Positions 38,886 to 49,769 of a stretch of DNA of 64,000 bases are shown one piece after another. Source of the DNA: Kuschelorhynchus macadamiae (Eukaryota > Arthropoda > Insecta > Coleoptera > Curculionidae). Location: NCBI GenBank assembly GCA_030620095.1, contig JAUTXW010002148.1:62001-126000 (forward strand). Direction: 5' to 3'. A program made the position numbers and the translations under genes. Below the pieces are notes generated by a model that was not told the DNA's origin, ran no database searches, and worked only from the letters and a program-made list of their open reading frames with translations. Positions within the stretch are counted from its first letter, which is position 1; every line of letters begins with the position of its first letter.

Positions 38886-41439
38886 GATTTTAGAGCGGAC
38901 TAGAATTACCAATAGAACTTAGTCTTTAATTGATCCTATTTTTACAAATTGCGATAAAGTTGTGAATAAGGGTGTTAATGATTGTACGTTTTCTGGCTAT
39001 TGCTCAGTTTTCTATGAGATTAACTACACTTAATCTTAAACCACCTAATAAAATAATATATAGATCATTAAAAAATATAGATATAAATGTATTTCAAAGA
39101 GACCTGGAAGCAATACCTTTTAACGAGATATATAATATTGAAAATATTGACCAAAAGATATTTTTTTTAAATAATAGTATATTAGCCCTATTTAATAAGC
39201 ATGCTCTTATTAAACGGCTTAATGAGCGCAATAAATCTCTCCAGCCATGGATCACAGAAAACATCAAACGCATGCAAAAGTTAAGAGATAAAGCTTTTCA
39301 TGAGTTTAAATCTAGCAAATGGAATTATTATAAACAGCTCAGGAATTTAACTAATTAGTCAATTAAATTAGAGAAAAAAGCTTATTATAGGTATACGTTT
39401 CAAAATAGCCCTACAAAAGATAAGCGGAAAGAGCTTAATAGGCTAAGACCAATAAAGACAAAAGAAATTCCAGAGGCTCTTAAAGATACGAATAATTTTA
39501 ATACATTCTTTATAAATTCAACCAAAACAAATAATTCTTTAAATAACGATCTTTTAAATTTTTATTTATATAACACTATAAATAATCTGGATTCCTTGCT
39601 AACTTTTAATACTGTAACGGACAATGATATTCTTCAAATTATATTAAAAATTAAAAGTAAAGCTGCGGGCACAGATGGTATTAACATAACTTTAATCTCC
39701 TTGTGCTGTCCCTATATTATTGAATTTATAACACATATTGTTAATGAATGTATTCTTCAAGAATATTTTCCTAACATTTGGAAAAAAGCCGTTGTCACAC
39801 CCCTTCCCAAAGTAAGTGCTCCTAAGGATTTATCTCAATTTCGTTCAATAAGCATACTGCCACCGTTTTCAAAAATTTTAGAAAGAGTACTGGAAACTCA
39901 AATTCGCCAACATGTAAATATAAATAATATTTTACCAACGAAACAATCGGGATTTCGCCTTGGACATAGTTGCGCGACGGCAATGGCGGATGTTACTGAC
40001 GATATCTTTTCTGCTCGAGACAACAACGAAGTAACAGCATTAATTCTGTTGGATTTTAGTAAAGCTTTCGATTTTTTATATCATAAAATATTAATTTCTA
40101 TGTTACACTATATGGAGTTTTCGATAAATGGGTCAAACATTATTAAATCATTTCTCTCCGATAGATTTCAACGTGTGAAAATTGATCAAAATTTTTCTGA
40201 TTTTCTCAAAGTTGATTTTGGAGTTCCCCAGGACAGCATTTTGGGTCCTCTTTTATTTAGTATCGACACAAGTACTTTCCATAGATATTTTAAATACTGT
40301 CAGTACCATCTTTACGCCGACGATACCCAACTGTATTTATCTTTTAAACCGTCTGACTATGAAGAAGCCAATATTAAGATCAACTCCGATTTAGACGAAC
40401 TACTTAAAATATCCTCTAAACATATGCTAAATTTGAATCCGTCTAAGTCGCTTGTTCTTTTATTTGGTAATAAAAATATTCTTAATGATATAAAGCCAGA
40501 AGTCGATATAAAAATAGGAAACCAACGTTTAAATATTGTTGAGAGCGCAAAAAGTTTGGGTCTCGTCCTGAATTCACATCTTCGATTTACTCCTCATATT
40601 TCTTATATTCTTAAAAAAACATATTTCTCTCTGAAATCGCTATACCCGCACAGACATTATCTTGACCAATCTATTAAAAAGGAGCTCTGTGATCACTAAT
40701 ATTGTCACATTTTAAACACTGCGATCATATATATGGTCCGTGTTTAGACAGTTATGATTTACGTAGAGTTCAAAAAGTGCAGAACAGCTGTATTCGATTT
40801 ATATTTGGTATCAGAAGAAGTAGTAGGGTATCTCACAAACTTAAAGAAATGTCATGGTTAAATATGTATAACAGACGTAAGCTGCATACCTTGTGCTTTT
40901 ATTATAAATAACTTACATTTAAATCTCCTTCATATTTTATAACAAAATCACTTTTCGCACGGACGTACATCATTTGAATTTACGCAGGAATACCTTAACA
41001 ATTCCACGTCATAAAACTGAAATATTTAAGAGATGTTTCTCCTATAACATTGCTTAATATAAATTCGTTATCTCCAGATTTATCACAAATGTCACAATCT
41101 CCTATGTCATTACAAAGTTTTAAAAAGAAAATTACTACTCAGTTACTAAATTCTCAGTAGCTTTTGAAATACTCTAAACTTCATTCTTCTTTCTTTGTAT
41201 TTCTGTCCCCCCTTCTTTTTTCCTTTTTTCGTCTTCTTCTCTTCATTTACTAATAATGCAATCTTAGTACAATTATGTTATTTATTTATTATTTAGCTAA
41301 TAAAATGTATTGTTTAGTTGTAGGCGCATTGGTAGAACAGAATCAGGACTACAGAAGTCTGAAATGCGTGCTTTTTTATATTTTTATTTGTATACATATG
41401 GTAAATAATAAACGTTATTATTATTATTATTATTATTTT
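38886..41439 (+). mobile_element. CR1/Jockey-like non-LTR retrotransposon nested in a Tc1 element
   Basis: The 5'-truncated copy starts within the endonuclease tail (SLIDPIFTN near 38922). It runs through an RT to a 3' UTR that ends in AATAAACGTTATTATTATTA at about 41407-41434, a tail characteristic of CR1/Jockey-type elements. It interrupts a minus-strand Tc1-like transposase, whose two halves border it. An ACACTTTT/AAAAGTG-like match near both edges could be the target duplication but is imperfect. Confidence 0.85.
38972..40911 (+). pseudogene. RT-domain polyprotein of the CR1/Jockey-like element
   Basis: The first segment, 38972-39358, is the endonuclease-RT linker (FNKHALIKRLNERNKS, then LQPWITENIKRM). 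After a stop the RT runs 39596-40699. It has SKAAGTDGIN, WKKAVVTPLPKV, FRSISILPPFSKILERVLE, QSGFRLGHSC, LLDFSKAFD, FGVPQDSILGPLLF (canonical G replaced by D), and the catalytic box YADDTQLYL at about residue 240, then KSLGLVLNS. A stop at 40699 is followed by 40702-40911 (RVQKVQNSCIRFIFGIRR), the C-terminal region. The product would copy its own RNA at a nicked target. At least three stops or frame breaks show that the copy is dead, although the RT core is long and clean, suggesting moderate age. Confidence 0.85.
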
Positions 41440-41444
41440 CACTT

Positions 41445-41870
41445 TTATTCACAAAAAGTGTTTTATTTACATTATAGATTTAGTTTGGTTTCATTACTAA
41501 AAATAAGTTTTCCAGAATTCGGGTGGCTTTGATAGATGCTCTTGCGAATTCCAATCGTTTTTTCGATTTTTTTCAGAAACTAAAGGCTTTCTTCTTGCTA
41601 CGCGCCCATTATATCTAGCAATTTCTAGCTGTTTGTGGACTAACATTTTTTTGAAAATGCTTCTTCGAGTTCTTTTACAAGTTTTAGTGCGATTATCTTA
41701 GAAGACTTCATCATTTTTTACGACACTGTGTACTGACTCGACTCAGTACGTGCAGTCCGGACGGTTGCTTGAAGGATTTATTCTTTCTCTATAATTCTAT
41801 TATTTTTCTAACTGAAATTGGAATTTCACAATTATTGTCACTCATCGTTGCAATTTTTAACTGCACAAAT
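41445..41870 (-). pseudogene. Tc1-like transposase, N-terminal half
   Basis: On the minus strand, from about 41845 (MSDNNCEIPISVRKIIEL), I read a paired-type helix-turn-helix. Near 41600 it gives GRVARRKPLVSEKNRKKRLE and FARASIKATRILENL, then FSNETKLNL, which corresponds to the W/FSDE block holding the first catalytic aspartate, here changed to N. The frame is broken by several stops. The continuation, with TVKHGGG, lies at 38885 on the far side of the inserted CR1-like element. Upstream of the start, 41880-42050 would be the 5' UTR and terminal repeat. Confidence 0.75.
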
Positions 41871-42329
41871 TATTTACATACTGGCGGAAGGCAGAAGATC
41901 TGATTTATTTGTTTTGTATGACGCTTGAATGACATGACAAATGCCTACTTGATAAAGTACTGCCTTGTTCTATGGCAATAACTAAAATTTTTCTGTAATG
42001 TATGAAGAACTTTTGGCGTAATTTTCAATAAGTAATAATGTTTCTTGTTTTAATACCAAAGTAGACATTTCCAAAATGTTTTGAGTTTTATTCATACTTA
42101 ATTATACTTCTGATATTTAATTTTAAATATTTAGCATAAGTGACAAATAAAGAATTCAATAACTGTAAAATATATAGGTGGTAAGTGTATGAAGACTTAC
42201 AAAAGTAAAAAAATGTATTTTGCTTTAGGGTTTAAAATTGCAAAAAGACGAATTTTAATTATAATTAGATAAATAAGGACACTCCTCCTCCTGATTAGTG
42301 TGATTACCTTAAACCAGTCAATTCAAATA

Positions 42330-42929
42330 AAAATCAAGCCTTATATAGTATTTGCATGAAAGTGATTGAGCTAAGTAACATGGGAAAATCAAATATTACC
42401 GGTCACTTTAAGAGTGTACAAAAAAGAAATAATATCCGCAGAAATTGCAGAAAAAAGTCGTCAACAGTATAGCCAGAGTCTAATAGATATCAAATTTATA
42501 AATGTATGCAAAATATATAATCAAACTACTCGATTGGATACATTTCAATGTCTTGGGACAAAATGACTACTTTAAAGAATTGTGGCATGTTATTAAGTTA
42601 ATTTTGGTCCTTTCTCATGGAAACGCCATCGTTGAGTCGAGGTTTTCCATAAATAAGTTAAGACAAGTATGACGCAATTTATCAAATAGGTGGTGCATTA
42701 AATGTTAATATTTCCGACAAAATGAGGGTATATGTTAAAAATGCTAACAAAGCTTAGCAAGATGCCCTTGACAACCAAAATTGCCGAGAAGGGAAAGAAA
42801 AATAAATTAATCTTGAAAAAAAAAAGAGCCGATAGTGAACTTTATCATTTAGACAATAAAAAGAAAAAACTAGAAAAGGAAGCAGCATTAATGGAACTGG
42901 AAATATCTGAACTGAGCCGAAAAATATAA
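42330..42929 (+). pseudogene. hAT-like transposase C-terminal relic
   Basis: Around 42600-42650 the + strand reads LVLSHGNAIVESRFSINK after allowing for shifts. This matches the LSHGNA-VERGFS-N block of the hAT dimerisation domain. It is followed by a region reading KAYVKNANKA, then QDALDNQNCREGKKNKLILK, and a charged, coiled-coil-like tail (KKLEKEAALMELEISELSRKI) that ends at 42929. Similar charged tails occur in the hAT-related proteins that share this block. The frame at 42732-42929 is the undamaged last part. Several stops upstream make it a relic. Confidence 0.55.
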
Positions 42930-43399
42930 AATATTTATTTTCTATTTTTTCTATAATCCTTTTAAATTTAATTTTTAATGACATGTCGCAAGTATATATT
43001 AATTTTTGGTTTGTAAATGCTTTGTACAACTGCATTTTTTTACTTAATTTTAAAAAAAACAGAATATCCTTTTAAAAATGTATACCTCTTCCAATTAAGG
43101 TAACTCTGCTTGCTCTATTATTATAGCATTATCTTTAATATTTTATATTTCTTATGCAATTACATTTAAATTTAGTTTCATTAGTTTTGTTGGCTTTTTT
43201 ATAAAAAATTTAAATTCTTAAAATATAACCTGCAATCTCAGAGAAATTATCAGGGAAAACCTGGAAAAATTAGGGAATTTATTCATATTGCTAAGAACCC
43301 TGTACAATATTTTTCATCATTTTTATATTTATTGTGTTATTAAAATTCGCGGAAGAGCTACGACATGATTAGCGGATTGTATCGTTTAATTACAATTTA

Positions 43400-44820
43400 T
43401 ACTGGCAAAATAAATTCGTTTATAAAAAAGGTGAGAAATCCTATATCAATAACTATAGACCTATAGCTTTACTTTTCTGTCCAGCTAAAATATTTGAAAG
43501 TATTCTATATAGAATTATCATTAAATTTGTCTCCCCAAAAATAACAACTTTACAACATGGCTTTATGAATAAAAAATCTACAAGTACTAATGTATGTAAC
43601 ATAACTAGTATATTTCTGAATGTCTTGACCAAAGATCACAGGTAGATGTAATATATACAGATTTTGCTAAAGCGTTCGACAAGGTATCACATTCTATCCT
43701 CATAGATAAGCTGTTCAATGAAGTTTCATTTCATTGTAATCTGGTTAATCTATTTATGTCCTTCCTAAGTAATAGACAACAAAGAGTTATAATTGGGGGA
43801 TATTCCTCCAAATTCTTTGTGGCAACTTCAGGAGTCCCACAATGGTCCAATCTTAAACCTTTATTATTTATTAACAGCTTAGTAAAAGAAATTAGTCGTT
43901 GTAAGTCACTAATATTTGCCGATGACCTAAAGCTATATTTAAGAGTTCGAAACATTAATGACTGCCTGGTAATTCAAGATAACCTAAATAACATATACAA
44001 ATGGTCAAAGAAAAACTGTCTACATTTTAACATTAATAAATGCTCTGTACTCAGTTATACTAGAAAGAAAAAAAAATGTTATTCAATATAATTACAAAAT
44101 AAATGAAATTAGTATACCACGTGTAAATAACATGCGGGATCTCGGAGTGACGTTTGATGCCAGTTTATCTTTTAAAGCACGTATACTGGATATTGTAAAT
44201 AGAGCTTCTAGAATGTATGGGTTTATTGTAAGAAACTCTAAGTCTTTCAGAAACATTAGTTGCATCCGAATATTGCATATTTTATATGTTAGAAGTATTC
44301 TTGAATATGCTTCCGTTGTATGGTGTCCCTATTATGTCTATCTCTATGATAGAGAAAATACAACATAAATTTCTCAGAGATCTAAATTATAAAGAAACTG
44401 GAATTTATGATTTACATATACACAAAGAGAATTTAACGAAAAAATATAATCTCAGAGACTTAGATTGTCGTAGGAAAACTGCGCAATTAATATTTTTCTA
44501 TAAATTGCTAAATAACCAAATTGATGATCCAAACTTAATACATTTTGTAAAGTTCAATGTTTCATCATATAGAACTAGGATACCTTTAACTTTTTATGTT
44601 GATACGGCGCGTACAAATTATTATTACAATTCACCTATAATATTAATGTGTAAACTTTACAATCAGTATAGAGATCTGTATGATATTTTTAACATAACTT
44701 TGAATGTTCTTAAGAAGTCTTTGTATCAATCTATTTAATAATAAAATTATATCTAAGTTTTCCTTCCTACTCTGTAAATGGATTAAATATCTGTTGAGTT
44801 TGCAAATAAATAAATTTCGT
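43400..44820 (+). mobile_element. Jockey-like non-LTR retrotransposon, 5'-truncated
   Basis: Begins within the RT fingers at about 43415 and ends in a short 3' UTR with CTGTAAATGGATT, a GTTGAGTTTGCAAATAAATA block and A-rich sequence at 44772-44818. The same 3' motif occurs at 15509-15555. The coding region is in several frames (see the pseudogene entry). 5' truncation is usual for target-primed insertion. Confidence 0.8.
43415..44738 (+). pseudogene. RT and C-terminal region of the Jockey-like element
   Basis: Consecutive frames give GEKSYINNYRPIALLF, LQHGFMNKKST, VIYTDFAKAFDKVSH, FLSNRQQRV, TSGVPQWSNLKPLLF (canonical QGS replaced by QWS), and LIFADDLKLYL (the catalytic ADD box, 43909-43935). 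Next come RDLGVTFDASLSF and ILEYASVVWCP at about 44290-44330. The C-terminal tail runs 44286-44738 and includes KIQHKFLRDLNYKETG, DLDCRRKTAQLIFFYKLLN and IPLTFYVDTARTNYYYN. Frame changes occur near 43640, 44090 and 44330. The catalytic acids are present, but the ORF is not continuous. Confidence 0.8.
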
Positions 44821-45687
44821 GTTAGACACTTTATTAGTGTACCCAATTTTTTGGAAACACCTCACAAACTTGCCACTTTCCCCTTTTTACTATGAGCAAA
44901 TTGGGCGTCATCGATTGTCTTTCTTTTATTTTAAGTTTATTTTCCAAGGGCAACCGGGGAGAGTAGTTTTTACTCACAATACGACAGTTTACCAAATATT
45001 CAGAATCATCACTCTTTTCTTAAACTCTAACCGTCCCGGTTTCAAATTCAAAATTCAAATTCAAATTCAAAACTTTTTATTTGCCTTATAAGACATACAA
45101 ATAATTGAAATACAGAATATTAGAAATAAATTGAAATACAAAATATTGGAATGAAAAAATTTAACAAAATATTAGAATATAAAAAATTAAATTTCATGTT
45201 TATAGGCAAACAGGGTCTGCATAGCGATTTTAATAACCGTTGCACAGACTCAGACGCTTTCCGAGTCAGTGTAATGCAGCCCTTAGAAAATTGAAAAATA
45301 TCAACGAGATTAATAATTTATAAATAATAATGAGATTTAAAACTAATCTTATTATTAAAAAGTGAATATTAAGAATGAAGTGTGAGAACAAAAACAAACA
45401 AAAACAATATCAATATGTTATAGTTCTACAGCGGACACCAGGGGGCTCAGAATGCAGGAAGCATGCGCGGGCGGACACTTGAGAGGACGTGGCTAATATT
45501 ATAGTTATTATTAGTTTATTATTTGTTAAAAACTGGGCGAGTGCAGCAAACAAAAATATAATTAAAAAATATGAATGAATGAATATATAAAAATCAGTAT
45601 GAATGAAGAGGTGCTTGTCAATAACTAATCAAATAAATAAGCAATAATAGTATTCATGGAATGCAAAATTTATCGGTTCAAATTAAA

Positions 45688-46240
45688 TTAGGTTTGCGAA
45701 TGCAACAACATATTTTTTATATGTGTCTTGAAGCTGCGTAACGGAAGTTGTTTAATATTATTTGATAAATTATTCCACATCTGAACTGCGACGAAGCTGA
45801 ATGATTTTTGAAATGCTGCTGACCTATGCTGTGTGATCCTAAAAGAATCTAAATATCGAGTACCGTAGTTATGCTCCTGCGTTGTGAATATAGACCTTAA
45901 ATATGGAGGTTGATTGGTTGTTAATATGCGAAAAATAAATAGGAACATATGATACTCGCGCCTTCTCGCCATTGACAGGATAGAATATCTATTGAGATAT
46001 GGTGTAATATGGTTTCTAAATGGTATATTATGTGCGAAACGTAGGCATGCATTTTGAAGTTTTTGCATGGAATGTTTAGTGTTCGCGCTTAGTGAGTTAT
46101 GATAGACGACATCGCCATAGTCAAGTAATGCTAACACTAGAGAATCACATAATGAATATTTTGTACCACAAGGTAGATGGCGTTTAAGTTTATACAATTT
46201 CCCCAGACGCATATACGCAATACTAAGTTTCTCCTTAATA
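45688..46240 (-). pseudogene. C-terminal region of the RT-deleted element
   Basis: The frame starts in AHIKEKLSIAYMRLGKLYKL directly after the endonuclease and continues with YSLCDSLVLALLDYGDVVYH. It then gives KLQNACLRFAHNIPF, YLNRYSILSMARRREYHMF, and FVAVQMWNNLSNNIKQLPLR near the end. These are the conserved post-RT blocks of CR1/Jockey-type polyproteins. In an intact element several hundred RT residues would separate this region from the endonuclease. The joint near 46240 also changes frame by one. Confidence 0.8.
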
Positions 46241-47003
46241 TGAGCCTAAAATTGTCCTTATTTAAGTTTATACTAAAGATTGTATATACTAAACAGTGAT
46301 CAGATACTGCTTGCGATATTGGTACAGAATCACTTTTTAAAACAGGGATATTTTTGTTAGAAAAAATCAAATCAAGGGTGCTATGGTTATTATTGAAATT
46401 ATTAAAATAAGTGGGTTGTATAATATGCTGTTCTAAATTAAATGTGCCAAGAATAACTTGACATTTTTTCAATATAGGAGTGTTTCTTGAAAAATCTATA
46501 TTATAGTCACCTGTAAATATAACATTGTCATAAAACGGAACCGTTATAGATAGGATGTTTTCCAAAAAATCCAGAAATACATCTTTATTAGACGATGGAG
46601 GACGATAGATGGTAACAACCAAAACATTTTTGTTTTTAATATTAGTTTTCAGGGTGATAAATTCGTATGTGTCCGATTCTACTTCAAGTTGTATTAATTG
46701 ATGCTGTATATTTGATCCTATGTATACTCCTACGCCTCCACCACGTCCATTAATTCTGTCTTTACGTAGAAAATTATAACCTTTAATTTTATATGCTGAT
46801 GAATCATGAGTGGGAGTTAGCCAGGTTTCCGACAGCCCAACAACATCGAAGTTATAGTCGCAAATATAATTTTGAAACTCATCAAATCCGGTATTCAGGG
46901 ACCTTACATTTAAGTGTGCTACTGAACAAAAATTGGTATTAGTTTGCCGCAAGCCCAAATCATTATTAGTGTCAGCCATAGCCTCCATATCCACCGCACG
47001 CAC
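46240..47003 (-). CDS. AP-like endonuclease domain of the RT-deleted element
   Basis: The frame opens at 47003 (MRAVDMEAMADTN) and encodes an almost complete exonuclease-endonuclease-phosphatase fold. It has SVAHLNVRSLN (metal-binding N), VVGLSETWL (catalytic E), GGGVGVYI, VVTIYRPPSS, VIFTGDYNID (GD-N), STLDLIF and QAVSDHCLVY (S-D-H). All catalytic positions visible to me are intact over about 255 residues. After DNFR, near 46240, the sequence jumps into the C-terminal region in another frame, so the reading frame runs a further 30 codons out of phase to 46137. There is no RT. Whether a truncated endonuclease is made is unknown. Confidence 0.8.
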
Positions 47004-47040
47004 ACCAAAACATCCCCGCGCCCACAGACTGTCCGCTCAA

Positions 47041-48378
47041 TCCTTCATGAGATTTGTCCCCACACAAATACTTAATTAAAAAATGTATATAGGTATTCAA
47101 CCAGAAAATGTCTATACAGTCTAGAAAATAGTGCATATAATTATAAATTCAGTCACGTCATTTCACGTCGGCCATTAAAAAAAAAAACATAATTTTTACT
47201 TATTTTTCCCAAGTTAAATTGATTTTTAAATACACTACCCAAAATAAAGTATGCTGATTAATTCTCCATAATGAATACCCTCGTGGATACCACTAATAAA
47301 TACCCGCTCAGAGACGAAAACAAAAAAAAAGGAAAATAAAAGAATAGAACAACAATCACCCCAAAACAAAACCCGCATTTACCAGTTTCGACCATAATGT
47401 CAAATCGCGATATAACAGAGACCAAATAATAATCCAGCCTTATTCGGGCCTTGCGCGTAATGAAAGCTAGCCTACGGCCATCGGACTCATGGTGAAAACT
47501 GTCGTCTGCCGTCTTTAACACAGCCTATGTTAGTTTTGTTATTTCAAGGTAAAATTCAAAAAAACGAACATGTTATGTTTGCTCAAGTTTAAGAACAAAT
47601 ATTTCACAAAATTAATTTAAATATTCGTTGATCTAAATTGAAATAACTATTATTATTTTAACAAGAAGAAAAATGGGTATGCTCTCTAATCTCCTTGGAT
47701 CTCGCCAAATTTTAATCAATATTAACTAAAATATACGTTTTTAGTTTGTATAGAAATAAGTTTGTACTTATTGTATATGAAATGCAAGGATTGTAATAGG
47801 CAGAGAATACTGTTCAAAATGAATATGTTATTTCTGTAATCATTAAGACAAGGCATTACAGATGGATTTTCCATTGTCTTTTTATGAGACCTCCGAGTAC
47901 AATATCTTTCATCAGCAATGTATCCGATTATCCTATAACATCGTAACAAGTTACACAAATTTTGAACTTTTCTTTTATTATTGAGCATTATTTTAAAATG
48001 ATACTTTTAAATAAAACGTCGCAAACTTATGTATAAACTGTCGATTTAGTTATTTTGCTAGATGCTGATGCATGTATTTTAGTCCATTCAATATACAATG
48101 TCAAAGGTTGCCTGACATCATTCATTATGCGTGCGTTTAAATTATGCATTTTTTGAAAAGGCGTTATAAAAAGTTTTGAAATTTTAGGAAGGATTTCATC
48201 ATTTAAAACATTTTTTAAAAATATGCCAAACTGAAAAAATACATTTGCTGATTTCCAAATCAGAAAATAGATCTAGAAATAAGATTGTACATAAATTTAA
48301 CTTTTCTTATAATTGAATGTTTCACGCTTAACCACTAAATCTAATTTCTGTTGTTCACATTTTTTGTTGTTGTTTCAG
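47041..48378. other. Intronic DNA, possible 5' UTR of the preceding element
   Basis: 47041-47520 is slightly GC-richer, with minus-strand frames but no domain. It could be the 5' UTR of the RT-deleted element. 47521-48378 is plain AT-rich intron. The 88-codon minus-strand frame at 47722-47988 lacks recognisable motifs. Confidence 0.35.
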
Positions 48379-48495
48379 AAAACACGGAATGTCTCCTCTA
48401 CAGTGAAAATCCCCATGTCGCGTTTATAGATAAAGATGTTTATCTTCGGAATCCGAGTGATTCAGGGTCATTTAATATTACAGGGAATTTCCTTG
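48379..48495 (+). CDS. SLC10A-like transporter, second coding exon
   Basis: The exon is bounded by a TTGTTGTTTCAG acceptor and a G/GTAAGT donor. Its 117 nt (39 codons) keep phase 1 on both sides, so it fits exactly between exons 1 and 3. It encodes ENTECLLYSENPHVAFIDKD, then VYLRNPSDSGSFNITGNFLG, an extracellular segment with one more N-glycosylation sequon (NIT). The GNFLG ending resembles the beta-rich pre-membrane segment of P3/SLC10A-type proteins. It is an orphan island, separated from its neighbours by 12.2 and 15.1 kb of transposon-rich intron. Confidence 0.75.
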
Positions 48496-49002
48496 GTAAG
48501 TATAAATGAACTGTTGAATGTGTGAATATGCAGGTTGTTGGGAAGCAGATTATAAATACCAGACATACAAGCAATTTATTGTATCCTGGTTTCTAGGGTC
48601 ACTTATGCTACTTTTTCTTTTCTACTTATTAAGCAACTTAATTACTTTTCCATAACTTCCTGATTTGAGTTTTAGCTTTTACAGAAGAAATTAAAATAAT
48701 AGTGGCCTATAATATAATGTGTTTTTTGGAAGGTGAATAGGAGGAAGGGGCGGTTCCCAGACTTAAGGTCTCTCGATTATTTTTTGGGGGACACCTCAAG
48801 TATGTAGAAATATCGCACAAACTAACAGCCTTCTTAATGTTTTGAATGCCTTTCCGCATTCATTATCTTAGTTATGAGGAAGTAAATGGACGAAAATTTA
48901 AGCACTTGATATACATTTTTCAAAATCTACCTTCTTTAGGTGCAGTTAGTATTTCGATTAGGTGTTTAATATTTCTATATTTATTTAAAAAAATATCCCT
49001 TA
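48496..49002. other. Intronic DNA, nothing recognised
   Basis: Start of the 15.1-kb second intron. No motif or repeat structure is supported here. Confidence 0.45.
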
Positions 49003-49277
49003 CTCGAAAACCGTTGACTTTTGGAATTAAATGTATCTTAAAAAATATCTTTAGAATAATTAGTGGAATCGGAAAATGTAATTCCATTGATTTTTGTCGA
49101 AATTTTGCACACATTAGCCTTTGCTATTGGATTTCGATTAGGACATTTATCATTAAATATTTTACAAACTTGCTGCAACGTTCTTCGGTCCCCATAACCT
49201 AGTATCATTAGAGTTTCTATTCTATGAGTTTCGCTTAATGAATCCATTTTTTCAAATTTGACGTTGACAGAATGCAA
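49003..49277 (-). pseudogene. Mariner-like transposase N-terminal fragment (DUF4817-type HTH)
   Basis: The minus-strand frame from 49277 reads KMDSLSETHRIETLMILGYG, then DRRTLQQVCKIFNDKCPNRN and KANVCKIS. This is the same helix-turn-helix class as at 23361. The frame decays after KINGITFS. The 49003-49084 part is repeated in direct orientation at 54117-54200, on the other side of the copia element, which begins only 30 bp away. Confidence 0.65.
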
Positions 49278-49306
49278 CTGATAATAATTATATACCGGTT
49301 TCCGTT

Positions 49307-49463
49307 TGTTGGGTTATGGGATAAAATAAATAAAATGAATTTAACTTTTCAAATATAAAAGTTTATTCTTAGTGAAAAGAACGCACTCGGAAGGTATCTC
49401 TATCTATAACTAACTTTATTAGAAAAACATTCAGGCTACACAGCCCTATATTCTTACACAGCA
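49307..49463 (-). repeat. Copia 3' LTR
   Basis: In element orientation it runs TGCTGTGTAAGAATATAG to CATAACCCAACA, with TG...CA ends. It matches 53900-54056 except at 7 positions. Confidence 0.95.
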
Positions 49464-49769
49464 GTTTTTTTCATAAGCTAATCACGAGTTGCCTTCGTGC
49501 TTTAAACCTAAACATAAATATACTGCCTTGACATTAATCTAAGAATTATATTTATGTTTATAAAATCATTAAGATTAATTTTTGTAAATATTCCAACACG
49601 CTCTCCTCAAAAATTAATAAAAAAAAACATTATGTAATAAACTACATAATTTTACAAAAAAATTCCTTACATGCTATTGATACCTCCCCCTGGGAGATAA
49701 TAACAAGTTAGTCCAACATTCGTTGCTAGGATTAGGAAAACCCAGGAAAACCTAATCAAACCAATCAAC

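Larger units (their letters stand above)
45038..47040 (-). mobile_element. Non-LTR retrotransposon with its reverse transcriptase deleted
   Basis: A minus-strand element ending at 45038-45078 in a (TTTGAA)n-type tail, preceded by AAGGCAAATAAAAAG. It contains a 3' UTR (45080-45690), a C-terminal coding region, then directly an endonuclease. The RT core between them is absent. The 5' limit is uncertain: the start codon is at 47003, and GC-richer sequence up to about 47520 could be its 5' UTR. A CR1/Jockey-type assignment fits the endonuclease and tail. Confidence 0.8.

Noticed and set aside
38090..42060. Terminal inverted repeats of the split Tc1-like element
   Set aside because: Only a GTCTAC hexamer and loosely similar neighbours match between the presumed ends, which is too weak to call.
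47258..47521. 87-codon minus-strand ORF upstream of the RT-deleted retrotransposon
   Set aside because: No recognisable motif. More likely 5' UTR sequence or chance.
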